Assembly: GCA_947387485.1 (NCBI GenBank)
Contig: CANDNT010000021.1
Location: forward strand, 1-61,247
Reading direction: 5' to 3'
Source of the DNA: Aquimarina rhabdastrellae
GTDB lineage: Bacteria > Bacteroidota > Bacteroidia > Flavobacteriales > Flavobacteriaceae
Length of the DNA: 61,247 nucleotides
Under the pieces are notes generated by a model. That model ran no database searches. It saw nothing but the letters and a program-made list of their open reading frames with translations, and was not told the origin of the DNA. This document shows positions 16,470-25,193 of this stretch, piece after piece. How positions within the stretch are numbered: the stretch's first letter is position 1; every line of letters starts with the position of its first letter. The position numbers and the translations under genes are program-made.

Positions 16470-17843
16470 CTATAACTTATTAAGAATAGCTTCTTTACTA
16501 TAATACTTTATATATTGAGATCTAGTATATATTACTATCAATATCAAGACACTTATTTCTGTAATTGGTCTCACCCACCATATACCATTAAGCCCCCAGT
16601 TATTTATTGCTGGAAGGATATTTATATAAAGAATAACAAATCCTAATCCTTTCATGATATTAAAAAATGTAGCCAGTTTTGATTTCCCAATACTCTGTAA
16701 ATACATAACCAAAACATAATTAGGTCCTGCAACAAAGAACAATGCAAAGTAAATCATCAATGAGGTTCTAGCTAATTCATTAAATGTTATTGTTTTATCA
16801 TTTGAGAAAATACGTATTAAAATATCTGGAAAGAAATAACCTATCCCAAAAACTATTGCACCTAATACAATAGTAAATTGTAATGTATATTTTAATATCG
16901 CTAATACGCGCTCTGGTTGTTTTGCCCCTATGTTAAAAGAGATTATAGGTTGCATGGCAAGCATAGCCGCAGTAAACAGTCGTAAAAAACTAAAACTAAT
17001 ATAATTAATCAATCCAAAAGCTGCCACAGCTAAAGCTCCGTAATCTAATAAATACTTATTAATAACTAAAAAGCCTAATGCGAAGCATAATTCTGATATA
17101 CATGAAGGGAATCCATAAGCTAGTAACTCCTTCCATTCTTCATATTGAACTCTAAATTTGAAATTCTTCACAGAAAAACTACTCTTTCCACTATAGATAT
17201 AAACAAACACATATAATACCGCCGAAAAAATTGCTATAGCTGTTGCTATAGAAGCTCCTGCCATGCCAAAAGGAAATACAATTACCAACAATATATCTAA
17301 AATGATATTTACTCCAGCTGCTAGAATAGAAGCATTACGAGCTATTTTAGGTGCATTATCATTATTGAGCAATCCTCCCCATACAATACGTACTAGAAAA
17401 AATGGTAATCCTATAAAACTCCAAAACATATAGACTTCGGTATTTTCATATAAGGCCATATTTTCATTTCCTGCTAGCATCATTGCTATTTCTTCTGTAA
17501 AAAATATAGCTATACTAGATACCACTATACCTATTAAAATGGCAATTGTTGTAGTAAACTCAAAAACATGTTGAACTTTACTGTAATCTTTTGCTCCTAT
17601 ATTTTTTGAAACCATAATCCCTCCACCTATCATAACTGCAAGACAAAATGCTATAAAAACAATCAACACTGGTGCATAAATACCTATCGCTGCTATGCCT
17701 TCTTTTCCTACTTTTTGTCCCAAAATAATACCATCGACAATTTGATGTATAGTTATGGACAATAAACTCATTAAAATAGGTTTATAATACGCAAAGAATA
17801 AAGACTTAACATCTTCTTTTCCTAGATCCTTAGAAGTTTCCAT
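16470..17843 (-). CDS. MATE-family efflux transporter
   Basis: An inner-membrane Na+ or H+ antiporter of 457 residues with twelve predicted helices in two repeats. The first half begins PILMSLLSITIHQIVDGIILG and the second has the parallel AYGFPSCISELCFALGF. The family exports cationic or aromatic small molecules. The substrate cannot be read from sequence. It lies directly upstream of the three GG-leader peptide genes on the same strand, which suggests that it serves the same function, such as export of a product or self-protection, though MATE proteins are not known to export leader peptides. Confidence 0.9.
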   Translation of the reverse strand: METSKDLGKEDVKSLFFAYYKPILMSLLSITIHQIVDGIILGQKVGKEGIAAIGIYAPVLIVFIAFCLAVMIGGGIMVSKNIGAKDYSKVQHVFEFTTTIAILIGIVVSSIAIFFTEEIAMMLAGNENMALYENTEVYMFWSFIGLPFFLVRIVWGGLLNNDNAPKIARNASILAAGVNIILDILLVIVFPFGMAGASIATAIAIFSAVLYVFVYIYSGKSSFSVKNFKFRVQYEEWKELLAYGFPSCISELCFALGFLVINKYLLDYGALAVAAFGLINYISFSFLRLFTAAMLAMQPIISFNIGAKQPERVLAILKYTLQFTIVLGAIVFGIGYFFPDILIRIFSNDKTITFNELARTSLMIYFALFFVAGPNYVLVMYLQSIGKSKLATFFNIMKGLGFVILYINILPAINNWGLNGIWWVRPITEISVLILIVIYTRSQYIKYYSKEAILNKL

Positions 17844-18045
17844 AAAATACTATATTTTGAGTTGTTTATTTTATAATCAAATCCATTATTCTCATCAATG
17901 TATAAACATTAAATTTTAAGAATAACTCAAGGTACCATCTTTGATTCCCATCACATGTTAAAAGATTATAATTCTGAAACAACTTTCTATTCTTTGCTAG
18001 AAGAGGTTATATAAAGAATATATATCAGGTAGTTTTTGTAAAATA

Positions 18046-18078
18046 AAAAAAGCCTCAATTTACATTGAGACTTTTCTT
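18046..18078 (-). terminator. Terminator of the last tRNA-Thr unit
   Basis: Read on the minus strand: stem AGTCTCAAT/ATTGAGGCT (one G-U pair) followed by seven T, directly after the 3' end of the last tRNA. Confidence 0.75.
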
Positions 18079-18079
18079 G

Positions 18080-18153
18080 AGCCGATAGAGGGACTCGAAC
18101 CCACGACCTGCTGATTACAAATCAGCTGCTCTAGCCAGCTGAGCTATATCGGC
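18080..18153 (-). tRNA. tRNA-Thr(TGT), copy 4 in transcription order
   Basis: A 74-nt cloverleaf: acceptor GCCGATA/TATCGGC, D-arm GCTC...GAGC, anticodon stem GCTGA/TCAGC with loop TTTGTAA (anticodon TGT, reading ACA), and T-loop GGGTTCGAGTCCC. CCA is not fully encoded. Identical to the three copies upstream. Confidence 0.95.
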
Positions 18154-18163
18154 ATTGCGGCTG

Positions 18164-18195
18164 CAAATATAATATCATTTTTTATATCTGCAAAA
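18164..18195 (-). promoter_or_regulatory. Promoter of tRNA-Thr copy 4 (repeated in each unit)
   Basis: A minus-strand TTTTG (-33 box, 18191-18195), a 19-bp spacer and TATATTTG (-10 box, 18164-18171). This is a textbook Bacteroidota housekeeping promoter. The same arrangement recurs 168 and 336 bp upstream. Confidence 0.8.
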
Positions 18196-18247
18196 TGCTT
18201 TTACAAAATTTCAAAAAAAAATCTCAACTTATCTTGAGATTTTGCTG

Positions 18248-18321
18248 AGCCGATAGAGGGACTCGAACCCACGACCTGCTGATTACAAATCAGCTGCTCT
18301 AGCCAGCTGAGCTATATCGGC
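18248..18321 (-). tRNA. tRNA-Thr(TGT), copy 3
   Basis: Identical in sequence to the copy at 18080-18153 and lying exactly 168 bp further on. Its promoter is at 18332-18339 (-10) and its terminator at 18213-18243. Confidence 0.95.
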
Positions 18322-18415
18322 ATTGCGGTTGCAAATATAATATCATTTTTTATATCTGCAAAATGCTTTTACAAAATTTCAAAAAAAAATCTCAACTTAT
18401 CTTGAGATTTTGCTG

Positions 18416-18489
18416 AGCCGATAGAGGGACTCGAACCCACGACCTGCTGATTACAAATCAGCTGCTCTAGCCAGCTGAGCTATATCGGC
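18416..18489 (-). tRNA. tRNA-Thr(TGT), copy 2
   Basis: Identical tRNA in the next 168-bp unit, with its own promoter at 18500-18507 and terminator at 18381-18411. Confidence 0.95.
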
Positions 18490-18583
18490 ATTGCGGCTGC
18501 AAATATAATATCATTTTTTATATCTGCAAAATGCTTTTACAAAATTTCAAAAAAAAATCTCAACTTATCTTGAGATTTTGCTG

Positions 18584-18657
18584 AGCCGATAGAGGGACTC
18601 GAACCCACGACCTGCTGATTACAAATCAGCTGCTCTAGCCAGCTGAGCTATATCGGC
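18584..18657 (-). tRNA. tRNA-Thr(TGT), copy 1
   Basis: The first copy in transcription order and identical to the others. Its promoter (-10 at 18668-18675) has CTTG instead of TTTG at -33. Confidence 0.95.
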
Positions 18658-18712
18658 ATTGCGGTTGCAAATATAATATCATTTTTTATATCTGCAAGCA
18701 CTTTTTCATTTT

Positions 18713-18979
18713 TTACAATGCGTTTACTTTTTCTATTAAAGCAGTAGCTACATTTTCTAAATCTTGGTTGATTCCTTTAAAATGTGTAGCTGCATTATCA
18801 TAATCTCTTACGTTAACTCTAGAGATAAATCCATCAAAAGCTTCAATTGCCTCATCTATAATTGCTTCACCAGCTGCTACGTCTTTTCCAGAATTGCTAA
18901 TTTGCCATGCATATACCATTTCAATAATACTTCCGAATACGTAATTGATGTCTTTCTTTAAATCTCTTTTATTTGCCAT
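18713..18979 (-). CDS. Conserved-looking small helical protein, function unknown
   Basis: An 88-residue acidic soluble protein with no signal peptide or membrane segment. It appears wholly alpha-helical (DINYVFGSIIEMVYAW; GEAIIDEAIEAFDGFIS; INQDLENVATALIEKVN). No catalytic motif can be seen. Codon use and the clean ATG start support a real gene. It sits alone between the tRNA cluster and manA. I do not recognise the family. Confidence 0.7.
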   Translation of the reverse strand: MANKRDLKKDINYVFGSIIEMVYAWQISNSGKDVAAGEAIIDEAIEAFDGFISRVNVRDYDNAATHFKGINQDLENVATALIEKVNAL

Positions 18980-19106
18980 GTCTAAATAATTTTGTGCAAA
19001 ATTAATTCTTTATATTTAATTAATCATAGAAAACCCTACAATCTATAGTTAAATTATAGTATTCTCTTCATCTTAATTTCTTTGCTTTTTGTAAAACGCT
19101 TTAGTT

Positions 19107-20087
19107 TTACACGTATACTTGTAATAATTTACCTTTTGTACCTTTTACAGTTACATTGTTTATTGATGCAGGCACTAATACAGTTTCTCCTTGTTTTATA
19201 GTAAATTCATTTTCTATCGAAGAAATAGTCACTTCTCCTTTAACACACATATAAATCACAAAAGAATCATACGTCTCGTGATTTAAACTCAATTCTTGCG
19301 CTACTTCGATTACATTGGTAGTGAAATGCTCACATTTTACCATAGAAGCAAGCTCATTGGGTTGTGTATTATACTGTACTTTATATTCTTTTTCTGTAGT
19401 AAAATCTATTGCTTCTAAAGCTTCTTCTTGATGTAACTCTCTTGAATTTCCGTTAGCATCTGTACGATCCCAATCATATACTCTATAGGTAATATCTGAG
19501 GTCTGCTGAATTTCGGCCAACATTACTCCTTTTCCTATAGCATGAATCAACCCAGAATACACAAAAAAAGTATCTCCTTCTGTTACTGGTTCATAATTAA
19601 GTATAGCTGTAATATCTTTTTCTGTTACATGTTTTTGATATACTTCTTGATTCACTTTTTGATTGAATCCTATGATGATATTAGCATTAGGGTCCGCTTG
19701 AACGATATGCCACATTTCGGTTTTACCTAAAGAATTATGTTTCTTTTTGGCTATAATGTCATCAGGATGTAATTGAACAGAAAGGTCTTCTTTGGCATCT
19801 ATAAATTTGATTAGTAACGGAAATTTATTTCCAAAACGAGTGTAATTCTTTTTTCCTACTAAGGTTTCACCAAACTGTTCTAACAATTCTTTTAACGTCT
19901 TTCCTTTAAAAGGTCCAGAATTAACGACAGAATAATCTCCTTCTACATCACTAATTTCCCAGCTTTCTCCTATATTAGGATTCTCTGAAGCTTTATTTAA
20001 TACCTTATGTAACTTGGTTCCTCCCCAAATTTTTTCTTTTAAAATGGGTTCAAACTTTAATATATGTGATAAGGCTTTATGCTCCAT
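19107..20087 (-). CDS. manA: Mannose-6-phosphate isomerase, class I
   Basis: A zinc enzyme of 326 residues interconverting fructose 6-phosphate and mannose 6-phosphate, feeding GDP-mannose and glycan synthesis. Zinc ligands are visible in QLHPDD (Gln, His), the Glu of KTEMWHI and the His of GLIHAIGKG. The active-site Arg lies in the AEIQQTSDITYRVYDWDR segment. The N-terminal LKFEPILKEKIWGG motif is typical of the Bacteroidota/Firmicutes short form. Its start overlaps the end of the peroxiredoxin gene by 11 bp, so they are translationally coupled. Confidence 0.92.
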   Translation of the reverse strand: MEHKALSHILKFEPILKEKIWGGTKLHKVLNKASENPNIGESWEISDVEGDYSVVNSGPFKGKTLKELLEQFGETLVGKKNYTRFGNKFPLLIKFIDAKEDLSVQLHPDDIIAKKKHNSLGKTEMWHIVQADPNANIIIGFNQKVNQEVYQKHVTEKDITAILNYEPVTEGDTFFVYSGLIHAIGKGVMLAEIQQTSDITYRVYDWDRTDANGNSRELHQEEALEAIDFTTEKEYKVQYNTQPNELASMVKCEHFTTNVIEVAQELSLNHETYDSFVIYMCVKGEVTISSIENEFTIKQGETVLVPASINNVTVKGTKGKLLQVYV

Positions 20088-20538
20088 AACTGATCTCTTT
20101 TATGATGGTTAATGCTTTTGCTACGTGTTGTGTAGCATTCATACTATTAAACTTCAATCTAATCTTTCCTCTAGCATCTACAACAAAGGTTTCTCTTCCT
20201 GGTAATAACCCAAAAAGATTTGCTTTTATGCCAAACATTTTTCTAATTTCTCCTTTGGTATCTGCCAAAAAAGTAAATGGTAATTCGTATTTTTCTTTAA
20301 ACTTCTGATGAGATCTTACACTATCAGAACTCACTCCTATTATACGTGCTCCAGCATCTAAAAATTCTTGATGAACATCCCTAAAAGCACAAGCTTCTTT
20401 GGTACATCCAGGTGTAAAATTCTTAGGATAAAAGTATATTACTGTTGCTTGTTCTTTTAATTCTTTTTTACTGTTAAATACGATTCCTTCGTCTGTTTTT
20501 AAATTAAATTCTGGAATCTCATCTCCTACTTTTAACAT
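20077..20538 (-). CDS. bcp: Thioredoxin-dependent peroxiredoxin, Bcp type
   Basis: A cytoplasmic peroxidase of 153 residues reducing hydroperoxides. The peroxidatic cysteine lies in YPKNFTPGCTKEACAFRD at about residue 45, with a second cysteine five residues on, the alpha-helical atypical two-cysteine arrangement of BCP/PrxQ. VDARGKIRLKF is the usual C-terminal strand. It lies in a four-gene minus-strand run idi-queD-bcp-manA with gaps of 3 bp or overlaps. Confidence 0.9.
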   Translation of the reverse strand: MLKVGDEIPEFNLKTDEGIVFNSKKELKEQATVIYFYPKNFTPGCTKEACAFRDVHQEFLDAGARIIGVSSDSVRSHQKFKEKYELPFTFLADTKGEIRKMFGIKANLFGLLPGRETFVVDARGKIRLKFNSMNATQHVAKALTIIKEISYGA

Positions 20539-20541
20539 GCT

Positions 20542-20952
20542 TTATTCTCCGTTATAGACTACAAAATTGCGTGGCGTTTCATATAGTGTTACTTCTATAT
20601 CATATGTTGTATCTATTTTCTTTCTCAGTTTCTTCCAGATAACTATCGCAATATTCTCTGCAGTAGGGTTTAATTCTTTAAACTCCACTACTTCTTCATT
20701 CAAGTTTTTGTGATCAAAGGCTTCTTCTATTTCTGATTTTATATAATCTTTAAGCTTCTTTAAATCTATTACAAAACCTGTTTCTGGATCAACTTCTCCT
20801 GTTACCCCTACAATTAACTCATAATTATGACCATGATAATTAGGGTTACTGCATTTTCCAAAAATAGCTACATTTTGTTCATCACTCCAATCTTTACGAT
20901 ATAATCGATGTGCTGCATTAAAATGTGCACGTCTACATACTTTCATTCTCAT
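20542..20952 (-). CDS. queD: 6-carboxytetrahydropterin/6-pyruvoyltetrahydropterin synthase
   Basis: A zinc-dependent PTPS-family enzyme of 136 residues. The zinc histidines are in FNAAHRL and YHGHNYEL, and the catalytic cysteine is in GKCSNPNYHGH, with C-x5-HGH as in eukaryote-like PTPS. In bacteria this family usually makes 6-carboxytetrahydropterin for queuosine (QueD). A pterin role cannot be excluded because no other que gene is adjacent. Its ATG overlaps the idi stop by 4 bp. Confidence 0.88.
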   Translation of the reverse strand: MRMKVCRRAHFNAAHRLYRKDWSDEQNVAIFGKCSNPNYHGHNYELIVGVTGEVDPETGFVIDLKKLKDYIKSEIEEAFDHKNLNEEVVEFKELNPTAENIAIVIWKKLRKKIDTTYDIEVTLYETPRNFVVYNGE

Positions 20953-21467
20953 AAGGCTATATGCGAATAAAATTTCTCAAAAATAATCTTGAACCACACT
21001 GTATATGCATCTGGATCTTTTTCAATATCCATTTTTACTGCTTCAATATCCATCCATTTCCAATCTGCTACCTCATCTGGATTAATCACTGGAGATTCAT
21101 TATAACTCCCCACTAAAATATGATCGTATTCATGTTCTGTTAATCCATTATCAAACGGAGCTTTATATATAAATGATGTTGTTTCTTTTAAAGCAACAGA
21201 AAAGCCCATTTCTTCTTGTAATCTTCGTTTTCCCGCGGCTATATTAGACTCTCCATCTCGCTGGTGGCTACAGCATGTATTTGTCCATAATCCCGGTGAA
21301 TGATATTTATGCATTGCTCGTTGCTGGAGCATTAATTCATTTTTATCGTTAATGATGAATACCGAAAATGCTCTATGTAATAATGCTTTTTCATGAGCTT
21401 CCATTTTAGGCATTAAACCTATAGGTTCATCTTGTTCATTAACTAAAATAACTTTTTCTTCTTCCAT
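20949..21467 (-). CDS. idi: Isopentenyl-diphosphate delta-isomerase, type 1
   Basis: A Nudix-fold enzyme converting isopentenyl to dimethylallyl diphosphate for menaquinone and carotenoid synthesis. Metal ligands and the catalytic cysteine lie in LWTNTCCSHQRDGE, and the Nudix-like AGKRRLQEEMGF follows. I place the start at the ATG at 21467 (MEEEKVILVNEQDEPIG), which matches the family N-terminus. An upstream ATG at 21512 would add 15 residues (MKSRGYFVILKQYKR) with no counterpart in the family. The first gene of the minus-strand run to manA. Confidence 0.92.
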   Translation of the reverse strand: MEEEKVILVNEQDEPIGLMPKMEAHEKALLHRAFSVFIINDKNELMLQQRAMHKYHSPGLWTNTCCSHQRDGESNIAAGKRRLQEEMGFSVALKETTSFIYKAPFDNGLTEHEYDHILVGSYNESPVINPDEVADWKWMDIEAVKMDIEKDPDAYTVWFKIIFEKFYSHIAL

Positions 21468-21638
21468 TCTTTTGTATTGCTTCAAAATTACGAAATAGCC
21501 TCTGCTTTTCATAATCCGATAAAAGTAATAAAAATACTGCTAAACCCTACTTTATAGATTTTCTATTATTTGTCTATTTGTTTAGATGTTAACGTATAAC
21601 AAGATAATTGAGGGCTTTAAATATTATATATATTAAAA

Positions 21639-22593
21639 CTCGTAGCACACTCACAAAAAACAAACAAACAAACAAACAAACCACTAAATATCAAACAATT
21701 GCACACATAAAACATACAACTTTACTACAAATTACGAGATGATTTTAGAAGTATTAAACCAAATAGGCATACAATCCAGTTTTTTGAAACAAATACGTAT
21801 ACCAAAACTTTCAGATAAAGAACTAATAGCAATAAATCTTACAGCAGAATATATGGTATTGACAGTGAATATCAACCCTTTAGAGTATTATCTAAATCTA
21901 TTTTATCCTTAATAGAGCGTAACGTCTATAATCGAAGAAAACACAAGTTATTTTCTTTTATCAATCTGATTAGGGAACAGCTATCTGAAAAATTCAACGC
22001 TTATGAAGATTATTATATCGTTGATAGTATGCCCTTAGAAATATGTAAGCTCTCCAGAAGTTCTCGTTCAAAGATTTGTAAAGAAAATAACTATAGTGCT
22101 CCTAACCAAGGTTATTGTGCCTCACAAAAATCAACATATTATGGCTACAAATTACATGCAGTGTGTTCTGTCAAAGGAGTATTTAAGAGTTTAGCCCTGC
22201 ATCAGTACATGATATCATTATTTAAAAGATATTAAAGCTCAGATGAAAAACTTTACATTAATTGCTGATAAAGGGTATCTACCTACTAAATGGCTGCTTG
22301 ATCTTTTCAATAGCTGTAATATCACATTAGATACTTCAATGAGAAACAATCAAAAACAGTATAAGAAACAAGCCTATGTCTTTAGAAAATCCAGAAAAAG
22401 AATTGAAACCTTATTCTCTCAACTATGTGATCAGTTTATGATAAGACGTAATTATGTTAAATCTTTTGATGGATTCAAAACCAGAATCCTCTCTAAAATT
22501 GCTGCCTTAACTGTTATTCAATATTTAAACTATTTTGTATTAAAGAGAAATTTGAACAATATTAAAATCAATTTACCCTAAATGCACTACGGG
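21639..22593 (+). mobile_element. IS982-family insertion sequence, decayed transposase
   Basis: A 955-bp element with imperfect terminal inverted repeats: left CTCGTAGCACAC, right ...GCACTACGGG. It is flanked by an identical 10-bp direct repeat TATATTAAAA at 21629-21638 and 22594-22603, the target duplication. The left end carries a (CAAA)n run of about five units (21658-21680) not found in the copy at 24591. The single transposase gene is broken, so the element can move only if supplied with transposase in trans. Confidence 0.88.
21739..22581 (+). pseudogene. IS982-family transposase, several frameshifts
   Basis: Translation pieces in different frames together give a whole IS982 transposase. 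Frame 1 from ATG 21739 reads MILEVLNQIGIQSSF to a stop at 21910, after a small deletion near 21856. Another frame gives IERNVYNRRKHKLFSF and DYYIVDSMPLEICKLSRSSR, which holds the first Asp of the DDE triad. SPASVHDI is in a third frame near 22195. The last part, LIADKGYLPTKW onward to the stop at 22579-22581, is again open. At least three indels exist, so no full protein is made. Confidence 0.85.
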
Positions 22594-22603
22594 TATATTA
22601 AAA

Positions 22604-23550
22604 CTTTGTCTTACTAATTTTCTTATTATGTTGAGTTCTATTCCATCAATATGCATTAAAAATTCTCATTTTAAAATACCATTGATACTTTTTGTTCTTA
22701 CATTCTAATAAGGATCATCTTGTTCTGTCATACTACATTTTATATTGTTTGTAATCAATACCTTTTGATATTAATGATTATTTAGAATTCCTTCTATTTT
22801 TGACAGTTTGTTTTAATGCTTAAATAAAACTATTCGCTTCTAAAGTGTTAGAGACATAGAATCCCTTATTTTTTAGAATAAGTGCCAGTAATCATTGATT
22901 AGTAGATAGGTTTCCTGTTTCTACCTAGTCTCTATATAAGTAATATACGCTATCAAATTTTATATTTTCTAAAATGATGATATAAGTTGTTAGTTATATA
23001 ATACCTCTTCTTAGATTTAGGTATGCATATGATTAGTTTTTAGAGTGAAAATAATCAATCTCTTCCAATTCCTAACCCTTGTAATGGTTCCTTTAAGATA
23101 TCGTAGAGTTTTCTTATTCCAATACGAGACTGCTCTAAACGAACAATTCTCACTAATTCAAAAATTTTTCCTGCTACATTTTGTTGTTTAATTTTTGAAG
23201 TAAATGCTCTATAATATACTTGTCTGCTGATCCCAAGTAATTCACAGATGGATGAGATACTCTTATATTATTTAAATCTAAACATGATAATTACGTGAGT
23301 ACGTAGTTTTTCTAAGTAAGAATATTAAATTCCTTTTCTATTAAGTATATCATCATATCAAACAATACAACTTTCTTGTCAGATTGTTATACTCATTTCT
23401 CCCGAAAAGCTTTTTGTTTTTCTAATAAACGAACCTTTCCCTCCAATTCTAATAGTTTTTGCATAGGCGTTTTATCATAGTAGAAGGTGTTTGGTTTTCT
23501 CAATCAAAGTTACCATATTTTCTAAACCAACTTAAAATTAAAACACATTC
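22604..23550 (-). mobile_element. Decayed IS3-family element (OrfA and OrfB remnants)
   Basis: No open frame survives, but minus-strand translation gives the family pieces in order. OrfA: LSWFRKYGNFD (near 23545), then KTPMQKLLELEGKVRLLEKQ (about 23400-23470). OrfB: ICELLGISRQVYYRAF, then VRIVRLEQSRIGIRKLYDIL (about 23080-23250). Next come LITDAYSKK and ALKQTVKNRR, and finally MTEQDDPY..VRTKSINGILK..FLMHI near 22620-22735. Frames shift and stops interrupt throughout. The IS982 element inserted at its distal end. It fills what would otherwise be a 960-bp empty stretch. Confidence 0.75.
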
Positions 23551-23564
23551 TATAGCTTATTCTA

Positions 23565-24503
23565 TTAATTTTCCCATTTATAGTATTTTCTTTTATTATT
23601 AGATGATCTTAATGAATACATAGTTTCTATTCTGTTTGGATACCCTTCTATATCAAAATCATATGCATAATTTATTGTAGCAGAGCCATCCACTGTACTA
23701 TACCACTCTATTACAGAAGGGTAATTAGTACTATTATCAACTATTTTTTCTATATAAGAATCTAATGATGTCGAAATATTGGTTAAAATAGCTTTATATG
23801 GAAATATTTTTATTATAGGATGTTTTATTGTACAATGATATGATATCCTAATATCTATATTTTCGGTAATTGAATTATTAGTTATTGTACCTATACCAGA
23901 AATAGCATTATTATTAGAGTCATATTCAAAACTAATATTCCCCCTACTATCATTATTAAATAAGCTTAAAGTTTCAATATTATCATTATCATTTAATCCA
24001 ATAATCATTTTATTTCCATCAAGGTCAGAGTTACATATAATTAAGTTATCTTCATAGGTATAACTAATCTTTCTTAGAAGAATAGTATCTACATCAGGCG
24101 TATTTTCGTTTATGTAACCTCCATTAGTTCTATATTTTGAATATTTATATTCTATTAATTCTCCATTTACATTATACTTATATTCTTTAATTTCTCCACC
24201 AAATCTTGTGCGATCACTCCATCCTTCATCTTCTATTATAAGTTGGTTATTTTCATCATACTCAAAATCTGTCCCCTTTGGATAAGGATAATCTCTGTCT
24301 AATAAATATTTACTTATTAAATTCCCATTTATATCGTAGCTATAAACATATCTTGAAAACGGATTCTCATCAGGATAAGAAGAAGTAAATTCTAGTCTCT
24401 TATTATTTAAATTATCACATACTAAATCAGTTTCGATGTGATTGTCGTCTGAACAACTTATGAAATTTAATATAATTATTATTACTACTAATGTTTTTTT
24501 CAT
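23565..24503 (-). CDS. Putative lipoprotein with YD-like repeats
   Basis: Taking the ATG at 24503 gives a 312-residue protein beginning MKKTLVVIIIILNFISCSDD, a lipoprotein signal with lipobox FISC. The upstream ATG at 24545 would add 14 residues before the signal and is unlikely. The mature protein has repeated tyrosine-rich motifs of RHS/YD flavour: YSYDINGNLISKYL, FEYDENNQLI, YKYNVNGELIEYKY and FEYDSNNNAISG. Small Bacteroidota lipoproteins of this kind are common, with no known function. It sits between IS remnants, so it may be part of an acquired or decaying block. Confidence 0.7.
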   Translation of the reverse strand: MKKTLVVIIIILNFISCSDDNHIETDLVCDNLNNKRLEFTSSYPDENPFSRYVYSYDINGNLISKYLLDRDYPYPKGTDFEYDENNQLIIEDEGWSDRTRFGGEIKEYKYNVNGELIEYKYSKYRTNGGYINENTPDVDTILLRKISYTYEDNLIICNSDLDGNKMIIGLNDNDNIETLSLFNNDSRGNISFEYDSNNNAISGIGTITNNSITENIDIRISYHCTIKHPIIKIFPYKAILTNISTSLDSYIEKIVDNSTNYPSVIEWYSTVDGSATINYAYDFDIEGYPNRIETMYSLRSSNNKRKYYKWEN

Positions 24504-24590
24504 AATTGATACACTTTTTGATTGTGATTTTAAAATAAAGTTCAAAGCTATTTTTTTTCTCTAAAAAAAACAATAAAACTTTAATATTAA

Positions 24591-25172
24591 CTCGTAGTGC
24601 ATTTATAAAAAGTTGTGCAAACTGCAAAGTTGCAGTAAGTTGTAATAACCACGAAACAATTAAAGATGCATAACTTTACTACAAATTACGAGATAATTTA
24701 GAAGTATTAAACCAAATAGGGATACAATCCAGTTTTTTGAAACAAATACGTATACCCAAGCTTTCAGATAAAGAACTAATAGCAATAAATCTTACAGCAG
24801 AATATATGGGTATTGATAACGAGTATCAACTCTTTAGAGCATTACCTAAGTCTATTTTATCCTTAATAGAGCGTAGCATCTATAATAGAAGGAAGCGCAA
24901 GTTATTTTCTTTTATCAATCAGATTAGAAGAAAACTAGCTGATAAGTTTAATAGTGATAAAGAGTACTTTACTGTTGACAAAGGATATTTATCAACTAAA
25001 CGACAGCTTGATTTTTTCAATACCTGTAATATCAAATTAAATACTCTCTATATGAATTAATCAAAAACTATATAGAAAACAAACCTATATGTTTAAAAAA
25101 TCTAGAAAAAGAATTGAAACATTATTCTCTTAACTATATAATCAGTTTATGATACGACATAATTACGCTAAA
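24591..25172 (+). mobile_element. Truncated IS982-family element
   Basis: The left inverted repeat CTCGTAGTGCATTTA is intact at 24591. The right end is missing: similarity to the other copy stops within the TACGACATAATTACGCTAAAT segment near 25165-25172, just before the DPP-IV gene. An internal deletion of about 250 bp removed the centre of the transposase, including the first catalytic Asp. There is no target duplication to find because the right end is gone. Confidence 0.8.
24680..25172 (+). pseudogene. IS982-family transposase, internally deleted
   Basis: The N-terminal part reads MKQIRIPKLSDKELIAINLT (from 24737) through IERSIYNRRKRKLFSF. The sequence then jumps directly to TVDKGYLSTKRQLDFFNTCN, which corresponds to the IADKGYLPTKWLLDLF region of the copy at 22260. 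A stop follows at 25058, with further family sequence (FKKSRKRIETLFS) out of frame or after stops. It is not functional. Confidence 0.8.
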
Positions 25173-25193
25173 TATTTATACTAATATATAACT

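Larger units (their letters stand above)
18080..18700 (-). repeat. 168-bp tandem repeat of promoter-tRNA-terminator units
   Basis: Four units at exact 168-bp spacing. On the minus strand each unit has TTTTG, 19 bp, TATATTTG, 10 bp, the tRNA, then hairpin AAAATCTCAA/TTGAGATTTT and a T-run. Spacers differ by only a base or so (GGTTGC against GGCTGC). Each unit can be transcribed alone. The sequence signals recent amplification by unequal crossing-over. Confidence 0.9.

Noticed and set aside
21655..21680. (CAAA)n tract as a phase-variation repeat
   Set aside because: It lies in the non-coding left end of a decayed IS, not in a gene or a promoter spacer, so switching would have no target.
24427..24627. 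66-codon minus-strand frame over the lipoprotein start and the IS left end
   Set aside because: It overlaps the signal peptide of the lipoprotein in another frame and crosses the IS boundary; a shadow.
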